From the NCBI GenBank assembly GCA_023135565.1, contig JAGLSW010000869.1, positions 1 through 34,457 of the forward strand: a DNA stretch of 34,457 bases, given 5' to 3'. The stretch's first letter is position 1. Each line of letters opens with the position of its first letter. The notes beneath the pieces were generated by a model. That model saw nothing but the letters and a program-made list of their open reading frames with translations. It did no database searches and was not told the origin of the DNA. A program made the translations under genes and the position numbers. The DNA is from Candidatus Aminicenantota bacterium. GTDB lineage: Bacteria > Acidobacteriota > Aminicenantia > UBA2199. Positions 1-8,100 of the stretch are shown here, in pieces.

Positions 1-3000
1 CGCTCCTGTATGGAAGAGATAGCGTAAACCCCTGGTCCACCGGCAGATTTTATAGAAACATATTCTCCTTTGGCTGCTTCTTTTATATATTCGGCCAGGC
101 CCCTGATGTTCGGCACTCTAAAAACCACCGACAGCGGTAATCTAACCTTCAATGCCTTATGTATCCTGGGTATCATAATTGTGGCTTTCAATGAGTGGCC
201 GCCCAATTCAAAAAAATTATCGTCTATTCCTACAGCAGACGGCTCGATATTTAATACCTTTGACCAAATTTCAACCAACTGCTCTTCTATTTTATCCCGG
301 GGGGCTGCATAGGTTTCTTCCCGTTTTATCTCCGGCTCCGGTAAGGCTTTCCGGTTTACCTTCCCGTTTGGCGTTAAGGGTATTCTCTCTAATTGCATGA
401 AATAGGACGGCACCATATAATCGGGCAGCTTTTGAGATAAATATTCACGAAGCTCAGCAGTATCTACAATTCCCGATGTCCGGGAAACGATATAGGCGCA
501 GAGATATTTATCACCCTTCGCAGCGGCACCGGTTATCAACACCGCCTCTTTTATGTCCTTATGACTCAATAAATTTTCCTCGATTTCCCCCAATTCAATG
601 CGAAATCCCCTTATCTTTACCTGGTGATCGATCCTGCCGGTAAATTCCACATTCCCATCCGGAAGCCAATTGGCGAGATCCCCGGTTTTGTATAAGATAT
701 CACCGGGGATAAAAGGGCTCTCTACGAAATTCTCCGCTGTAAGCCCGGGACGGTTTAAATAACCCCTGGCCAAACCATCGCCGGCTATACACAATTCACC
801 CGCTAAACCTATGGGCTGCAAATGTAACCCCTTATCTACTATATACAAGCGAATGTTATCGATAGGCTTGCCGATGGGTATACTTTTGACATTTTCCCCT
901 GTATTACAATTGTAGTAAGAAACATCCACAGTGGCTTCCGTAGGACCATATAAATTGATTAACCTAATGCCGTTACCCTGGTTAAAAAGACTGTTAAACC
1001 GCTCTACATGATTAGTTAATAATGCCTCGCCGCTGGCAAATACCTGCCGTAAACCGGAGAGCCTAACCGGATCGGTATAATTTTCACAATACTCGAGGAA
1101 AACCGCTAACATCGAGGGTACAAAATGCATGGTAGTGACCCTGCTTCTCTCTACTGCTTCTACTATTGATTCCGGGCTTTTTTCACCTCCCGGTTCTAAT
1201 AGGCATACCGTGCAGCCCACCATAGACCACCAGAACAACTCCCATACCGAAACATCGAAAACAAAAGTCGTTTTCTGGAGTATCACATCCTGCTCATCCA
1301 AAGGATAGGCCTTCTGCATCCAGTTAAGCCTGTTTACTACGGACCTGTGCTCTATCATAACGCCTTTCGGTTTCCCGGTGGAACCTGATGTGTAGATGAC
1401 GTAAGCAAGCGGCCTTCCCGTGTTTGGAATAGGTCGCGAACCACAGGCTGCGGGTTCCGAAATATCCCGGCCCGGCTCCATCCCCCCAGGGGAGGGGATT
1501 TCTTTCTCCTCATCACGGGAATCGAAAAACATTGTCTCAAAACCCGGATTCTTGAATGCGGCACCCGCTTCAGATAATTCCCTGGTGGTTAATAGTAATT
1601 TTGCTCCACTGTCTTTTAACAGGTATTCTTTTCTCGCTGCCGGGTATCCCGGTTCAATGGGCAGATATCCGCTTCCAGCCTTCAAGATGGCAAACAACCC
1701 GGTTATCATCTCAATAGAGCGAAACACCATTATTCCTACAATAGTACCGGGTCCTGCGCCCTTGCGATTCAACGCGGCGGCAAGGCGATCAGCTCTCCTG
1801 TCTAACTCTTTATAAGTCAGCGCTGAATGTAGAGCAGGGGGTGTTTTACTTCCCCCGGTAGATGGCATGTGCGGGAAACCCGAAGCGAATCCCGTCTCTA
1901 CAACCGCTATCTTCCCCGGACTCCCGGTAACCTGTTCCTCAAATAACTCATGTACCGTTTTATCCCGGGGATAATCGACCGCCGTGTCGTTAAATTCATG
2001 CAGCAGTTGTCTCTTTTCTTCAGCAGAAATGATCTCTATGCCGGCTATTTTCTTCTCAGCATTTTTTACCAGGGAAGTTACGATTCTCTTAAAGTATTTA
2101 ATAAATCTCTCGATGGTCTCTTGTTTGAATAAAGCGGTACAATAATCGAGAACAAAAAACAGTTCGTCGTTAGCTTCATATGCCTGGACATTTAAATCAA
2201 CTATGGTAGTATCCCGTTTATGTTCATAAGGGCCTATTTTCAGACCGGGAATTTCAAGTTCCGTAAATTCTATATTCTGGAAAGCAAACATCACGTCAAA
2301 GAGCGGATTGCGACTTACATCCCGGCTAACCTCAATTTTTTCTATCAGCTCTTCAAACTGGTACTCCTGGTTCTCAAAACCCCGGAGTGATTTTTCTTTT
2401 ACTTCGCGCAGGAACTCTATAAAACTCCTCTCCGCCCGTGGATAATTCCTGTTTGCCAGGGTGTTGACAAATAAACCGATGGTTCCCTGGATGTCCGGGT
2501 GCGCGCGTCCCGCAGCCGGTGTGCCGATAATGATATCTTCCCGGCCGCTTAATTTTGACAACAGCACGTTCAATATAGCCAATAACACCATATATAGTGT
2601 GGCTCCTTCTTTGAGAGCCAACTCCCTCAGCATCTTCGACTCCTTCGGCTCCAGGCCGAACCGCAGGGAACGCCCGGAGAATACCTGGAGGGGAGGACGT
2701 TTATAATCGGCGGGCAAATCCAAAACAGGAATCTCTCCTGCAAACTGCTCCAACCAGTACTGCTCCTGCTTCTTAATCGAATCTCTTTTTTTATCGCTGT
2801 TCAACCATTCCGAATAATCTTTGTACTGGATTTTTAAGGGCGGTAATTCTCCTCCTGCATAAAGTTCCAAAAGTTCCTGCAGGAAGATCATCCGCGACGT
2901 GCCGTCAAATACGATATGATGAGTGTCTATTAACAGTATATGCCGCGTTTCCCCTATTTTTATCAAGCCCGCCCGCAGCAGCGGGGCTTGCGAAAGATCA

Positions 3001-5153
3001 AATATACGGACAAATTTCTTGATTATTTCATCTACACTGTTCTCGCCGGTTCCCGGGGTTCGCCCTGCTTCCGGCACATCATAAAATTCTATTTTAAAAT
3101 CAACTTTCTTTCGAATGGCCTGTACCGGTTCCTCCTCTTCAATAGAAAAGGAAGTTCGCAGGCTTTCGTGCCTGGAAACCATTTGTCCAAAGGCTTTCTC
3201 CAACTGTGGGTAATCGAGGTTTCCTTCGACCTGGAGCAGGGTTTTTATGTTATAGGCAGTGTGGATGTTTTCGATTTCATTTAATATAAATAATCTCTTC
3301 TGCATGGGGGAGACAGGATAATAGCCCTTTGGAGAAACAGGCCGAATGGGGATAAATTTATCCTTGCCCGCTGCTTTTATATATTCGGCCAGGCCGCGTA
3401 TAGTGGATATTTGAAATATTTTTGCTACCGGGATCTGCACATTAAATTCCCGGTGAACTTTGGAAAGCATGGTGGTGCCGCGCAAAGAATGCCCTCCTAA
3501 TTCAAAGAAATCGGAGTCGATGCCGATTTTCTCTTTTGCCGCGCCCAACACATCATGCCATATGTCCACCAGCTTTTCCTCTATATGATCGCGGGGAGCG
3601 GCATATTGCTCCTCAGAACTTATCTCCGGATCCGGCAGCGCTTTCCTGTCTATTTTCCCGCTCTGGGTTAAAGGCAAACGATCCAGGAAAACAAAATAAG
3701 TGGGAATCATATAATCGGGCAATTCTTCGCCGGCAAACTCTCGTAACCCGGTTGTGTCGAGAACAGCGTCCGGCCCGGATTTGGAGGATTTGGACACAAT
3801 GTAGGCACATAGATACTTATCCCCACTCCCGGTATCGCCCGCATTAGCAGCCGGCACTTCTTTGGCAGCCACCACGGCTTCATCGATCCCGGGGTGTTTC
3901 AACAGCGCGCTCTCTATCTCAGCTAACTCTATCCTGAAGCCCCGCAGCTTCACCTGCGCATCCCTCCTGCCCATAAACTCGATGTTTCCACCCGGCAAAA
4001 GCCTGCCGAGATCCCCGGTGAAATAAAGTAGGCCAAATTCTTCATCACGCTCGAAGATTTTTTTCGACGCTTCTTCATCTTTCCAATAGCCGGGAGAAAT
4101 ATGAGGGCAGGCAGCCATGATTTCACCAACCGCGTATTCATCTACTTCACTGCCTTCTTCATCCAGTACAAAAATCCGGGTATTGTCCAATGGTTCTCCA
4201 ATGAGCAAATGTTCGATAGTGTCCCCTGCGCGAATAAGCCAGGTTGTATTGACAGACGATTCGGTTTGCCCATACACGTTAGTTAGGATCGAATGGGGGA
4301 AAAATTTCTTACACATATTAATTTCATATTCCCTGATGGGTTCTCCTCCAAGCAGTATAAACCGAAGCGCCGGGAAATCTTCCTCCCCGGTTAGGGTGCT
4401 TGCAAAATAAGAAAATAGGGAATGCACCGAATGCCAGATGGTAATTTTTTCCCTTGCTAAAAATTCGGAAAGCTCAAAGGATTCCTGCCTCCTGACATCG
4501 ATGGGATAGAGGGCTGCCCCGTTTAAGAGTGCGGCAAACATATCCTGTACGGAACCATCATGACAAAAAGAAGAAAACAGGGTCATCCTGTCTTCCCGGG
4601 TAATCGAAAATAAACGGGTCCAGTTCCTGATGTAATACAAAACGTTTTCTTGGACCTGCATCACACCTTTGGGCCTGCCGGTAGAACCCGAGGTATACAT
4701 GATGTAAGCCAACCGGTCACCTGGAATATCGATACCGGGATTATCTCCCGGCAGCGTTTCGATAACACTGTCGATAGTGATGTATGGAATATTCGCTCCC
4801 CGGGCTATACTACGTGCTGTCTCTTCATGCGCAGACAGGGTCAATACCAGTGCGGACCCGGAATTTTCGATCATATAGGATAACCTGTTACCGGGATAAT
4901 CCGTAGAAAGCGGCACATAGGCTTTTCCTGCTTTTAATACCCCCAGTATAGCGGCAATCATGTGGGGGCCGTGCTCAAACAACAGGCTCACCCGCTGGAC
5001 AGTTTCCTTTTGCTTGAGAGTTTGTAAAACTAAATGGGCAACCCGGTTGGCATACCGGTTCAATTCCTCATAGGTGAAAGATTCTCCTTCGGTCTTCAAC
5101 GCGATATTACGCGGCGTTTTTCCTACCTGTTCTTCAAATTTTCCGGTTATCAT
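1..5153 (-). CDS. NRPS, A-T-C-A-T-(C), 3' end beyond the left edge
   Basis: Non-ribosomal peptide synthetase, at least 1717 residues, running off the left edge. Visible order: adenylation domain (about 5-515; A3 YTSGSTGRPKG near 153), thiolation domain with FFELGGHSL (Ser near 556), condensation domain (about 600-1035, HHIVFDG at 745-751), second adenylation domain (about 1050-1600), second thiolation domain with FFELGGHSL (Ser near 1654), and the first residues of another condensation domain. The second A domain gives pocket DVWHFSLVDK, the classical EntF-type serine code. The first gives DGQWLGVVNK, which I do not recognise; its A5 core reads YGQTE instead of YGPTE and its A4 region reads FCHDGSVQD. 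The start ATG at 5153 is the first in frame, with a weak GGGGG 11 bases upstream. The protein starts exactly at an A domain with no C or half-C in front, unlike its sisters. The frame stays open upstream into the end of the preceding gene, so the two may be one broken gene. Confidence 0.93.
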   Translation of the reverse strand, partial: MITGKFEEQVGKTPRNIALKTEGESFTYEELNRYANRVAHLVLQTLKQKETVQRVSLLFEHGPHMIAAILGVLKAGKAYVPLSTDYPGNRLSYMIENSGSALVLTLSAHEETARSIARGANIPYITIDSVIETLPGDNPGIDIPGDRLAYIMYTSGSTGRPKGVMQVQENVLYYIRNWTRLFSITREDRMTLFSSFCHDGSVQDMFAALLNGAALYPIDVRRQESFELSEFLAREKITIWHSVHSLFSYFASTLTGEEDFPALRFILLGGEPIREYEINMCKKFFPHSILTNVYGQTESSVNTTWLIRAGDTIEHLLIGEPLDNTRIFVLDEEGSEVDEYAVGEIMAACPHISPGYWKDEEASKKIFERDEEFGLLYFTGDLGRLLPGGNIEFMGRRDAQVKLRGFRIELAEIESALLKHPGIDEAVVAAKEVPAANAGDTGSGDKYLCAYIVSKSSKSGPDAVLDTTGLREFAGEELPDYMIPTYFVFLDRLPLTQSGKIDRKALPDPEISSEEQYAAPRDHIEEKLVDIWHDVLGAAKEKIGIDSDFFELGGHSLRGTTMLSKVHREFNVQIPVAKIFQISTIRGLAEYIKAAGKDKFIPIRPVSPKGYYPVSPMQKRLFILNEIENIHTAYNIKTLLQVEGNLDYPQLEKAFGQMVSRHESLRTSFSIEEEEPVQAIRKKVDFKIEFYDVPEAGRTPGTGENSVDEIIKKFVRIFDLSQAPLLRAGLIKIGETRHILLIDTHHIVFDGTSRMIFLQELLELYAGGELPPLKIQYKDYSEWLNSDKKRDSIKKQEQYWLEQFAGEIPVLDLPADYKRPPLQVFSGRSLRFGLEPKESKMLRELALKEGATLYMVLLAILNVLLSKLSGREDIIIGTPAAGRAHPDIQGTIGLFVNTLANRNYPRAERSFIEFLREVKEKSLRGFENQEYQFEELIEKIEVSRDVSRNPLFDVMFAFQNIEFTELEIPGLKIGPYEHKRDTTIVDLNVQAYEANDELFFVLDYCTALFKQETIERFIKYFKRIVTSLVKNAEKKIAGIEIISAEEKRQLLHEFNDTAVDYPRDKTVHELFEEQVTGSPGKIAVVETGFASGFPHMPSTGGSKTPPALHSALTYKELDRRADRLAAALNRKGAGPGTIVGIMVFRSIEMITGLFAILKAGSGYLPIEPGYPAARKEYLLKDSGAKLLLTTRELSEAGAAFKNPGFETMFFDSRDEEKEIPSPGGMEPGRDISEPAACGSRPIPNTGRPLAYVIYTSGSTGKPKGVMIEHRSVVNRLNWMQKAYPLDEQDVILQKTTFVFDVSVWELFWWSMVGCTVCLLEPGGEKSPESIVEAVERSRVTTMHFVPSMLAVFLEYCENYTDPVRLSGLRQVFASGEALLTNHVERFNSLFNQGNGIRLINLYGPTEATVDVSYYNCNTGENVKSIPIGKPIDNIRLYIVDKGLHLQPIGLAGELCIAGDGLARGYLNRPGLTAENFVESPFIPGDILYKTGDLANWLPDGNVEFTGRIDHQVKIRGFRIELGEIEENLLSHKDIKEAVLITGAAAKGDKYLCAYIVSRTSGIVDTAELREYLSQKLPDYMVPSYFMQLERIPLTPNGKVNRKALPEPEIKREETYAAPRDKIEEQLVEIWSKVLNIEPSAVGIDDNFFELGGHSLKATIMIPRIHKALKVRLPLSVVFRVPNIRGLAEYIKEAAKGEYVSIKSAGGPGVYAISSIQE
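1478..1504 (-). repeat. C/G-rich inverted repeat in the pre-A3 linker
   Basis: ATCCCC (1480-1485) pairs with GGGGAT (1494-1499). The stretch codes KEIPSPGGMEPG in a longer unconserved linker before A3 (LAYVIYTSGSTGKPKG) of the second A domain of the leftmost gene. Confidence 0.5.
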
Positions 5154-5171
5154 TGTTTCATTTACCCCCGG
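5151..5171 (-). other. Gene junction at a run of five G; possible frameshift
   Basis: The upstream gene reads KFKRNRG and stops at TAA (5162-5164) directly after five G (5165-5169). One extra G would continue in frame as RGVNETMITGKFEEQ, joining the two proteins. Nothing here shows whether this is real, a mutation or a sequence error. Confidence 0.5.
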
Positions 5172-8100
5172 TTTCGTTTGAACTTCCGTTTTTTGCCGGC
5201 GGTTTTGAATTCCCTATAATTTTTACCGGGATGGGCGACGGCGAATTCCAGTAATTTTATATAATCCCCGACAAAATGCTCGACGGTGACGGCGCTGAGA
5301 AGCGCTTTCTTATAAACCCACAGGGTGTCGATACCGTTTCCATATTCACCTACATAAGGTTCCAGGTCGAACTTAACATCCTGGAAGTGTTCAGTGTGAT
5401 AGGAAGAAAAAGGTTCCGCTTTCCCGGCCGCCGCCTGCATATTGGCCATATTAAAAGCTGCCGGGATGTCGGGGTAGCGCATCTTCTTCTCCCGGAAAAC
5501 CTTTTCCAGGGGGTAACCCTGGTGTTTAAAACATACCAGCACATCTTCGTGCACCCGCTGCAGTAATCCCGCGAAAGTTTCGTTCTCACCGATTTGCGTT
5601 TTAAACAAAACCGAGTTGACAAAAAAACCGATTATAGGATAGAGCGAATCATGCTCCCTGCCGGCATTGATAATAGAGCAAACTATATCTTTTCGACCGG
5701 CATAACGGGAAAGAGTCATAATAAAAGCGGTAAACATAACCATAAAAAGTGTCGTGTTTTGGGATTCGCCTAACTTTTTCAGGTTCTCTTTTAACTCTTC
5801 TCCTATTAGGACACGATACGAAGCGCCGCTCAGATCACGGCTGTCACCACCGATTTTCGTGGGCAGAGTAAGCCGGGAAATTCCGCCTTCTACTTTCGAC
5901 GCCCAAAAACGAAACGATTCTTCACTCTCAGCGCCCCCTGCCGCCCGGCGCACTTGCCATTGGGCAAAATCCTTATAGTGCAGGCTGAGAGGTTCCAGCC
6001 GGCCGGGTTTCCCGCTTCGGTAACTTTCATATAAATAAATCAGTTCTTTTTTAAAAATCTCCATGGACCAGCCATCGGAAATAATATGATGCATGGCGTA
6101 TATGAGTTTATAATTGTCGGCTGCCAATTTCACCGACAGCGTGTGAAATAACGGGGCCTTCTCCAGGCTAAAAACCCGGCCTGTCTCCTTCTTAAAAATC
6201 CTTTCCCATTCACCGTTCCTTTCCGCTTCCCCTAAGTGTGAAATGTCAACCTCCCGGAATGGGGATTTTATACCGGCCATGATAAACTGCACCGGTTTAT
6301 CATCGATCATTTTAAATTCGGTTCTCAAGCTTTCATGACGCTGAATGATATCTTCCACCGCCTTCCGCAGCGCCGGGCAGTCCACGGGGTGTGGCAAATC
6401 GACAACCCCGGGCATATTAAAAGCAGTGCTCCGCGGGTCTCGCCGGTGGATAAACCAGAGCCTTTCCTGGTTAAAAGAAAGGACATAATAGCTCTTTTTC
6501 TCCGCTTTCTCGATGGAAACATATTTCATTTTTACTGCTTCTTTTATATACCGCCCCGCTTCCCTTATAGTGGGGTAATCGAATATTTCAGCCAGCTCGA
6601 GCTTTACATTGAATTCTTTGTGAACCCTTGCTATCAGTATGGTTCCTTTTAGAGAATGACCGCCTAATTCAAAAAAATTGTCATCGATCCCGATTTCAGC
6701 GGCAATATTCAAAACTTGCGACCATAAAACGGCGAGTTTCTCTTCTATTTCACTGCCAGGGGCAGTATATTCTCTTTTGCGCAGGATTTCCGGTTCAGGC
6801 AGCAATTTCCTATCCACTTTGCCGTTTGGGGTCAGGGGAATCCTATCCAAAAACACAAAGTATGTGGGTATCATATAATCGGGCAGAACACGGGAAAGAA
6901 CTTCCCTGAGTTCCGCGATTTGCACTTCCGTCCCGCTGCTGTGCGCGACTATGTAAGCGCATAAGTATTTTTCTTTATTCAAAATTTTATCTAAAACAAC
7001 CGCTTCTTTGATTTTTTCGTGCTCTAACAACCGGGCTTCAATTTCACCCAACTCGATCCTGAAACCCCTTATCTTTACCTGGTGGTCGATACGGCCCAGG
7101 AATTCTATCTCGCCTTCCGGCAGCCAGCGGGCTAGATCACCGGTGCGGTAAAGAGTGACCGGCGCTTGGCGACCGGTGATTGCTGAAGACTGACCGGTTT
7201 GCCTCTCAGAGGCCGGGTGCGCCGCACCCTCACCGGTGCGGTGAAGTGTGACCGGCGATTGGCGACCGGGAGAATAAGAACTATCAAACCGCACAAATTT
7301 TTCCGCGGTGAGCCCGGGGCTGTTTAAATAACCGCGGGCATTTCCATCCCCTCCGATATATATCTCACCGCTTACGCCCAGGGGAACCGGCTTCAAACTT
7401 TTATCCAGGATATACAGTGAAGTGTTCGCAATGGGCTTCCCAATCGGGATGGTAACCGCCGAACCGGCAATGCTGTTAATAACATAGTAAGTCGCGTAAA
7501 CCGTGGTCTCGGTGGGGCCATATACATGGATAATCCTATCTTTCCCCATGTATTCCAGGGCTTTCCGCGCATGTTCCACCGATACTCTTTCGCCTCCGAA
7601 AAGGACTTTCCCGACATTGGCAAAACAATCTAACTGTAAATCCACCAGGACATTAAATAACGCCGTGGTGACAAAAAATACCGTTACTTTTTCCCGTTTT
7701 ATCAATGATGCCAGCCGGTCGACCGCCGCTGCCCTGGGCCGGTCTATCAGCACCAGCGCGGCCCCATTCAACAGGGCGCCGTAGATGTCGAACACCGAAC
7801 CGTCAAAAGCATAATTGGACAACTGCAGTAACCGGTCTGCGGATTTTATTTCTATATAGTTCGTGTCCTTGACGACTCTAACCACATTATAATGCCGGGT
7901 TAATACACCTTTGGGTTTGCCCGAGGTGCCGGAGGTATAAATAACATAAGCCAGGTTCGCGGAGGAACCGGGGGCCACGGCGCTTGAAACATGAAACCCT
8001 TCCGCCTCAATTTCAACCGGCGTATTGAAAAATACCGTTTCAACTTCGCTGCTTTTCAATTTTTCGACCTGCGCCGATAAACCGGGCGCAGCGAGCAGCA

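Noticed and set aside
7215-7229. GC-rich hairpins as transcription terminators
   Set aside because: They lie in frame inside A domains, have no T run after the stem, and occur at the same codon site in three genes.
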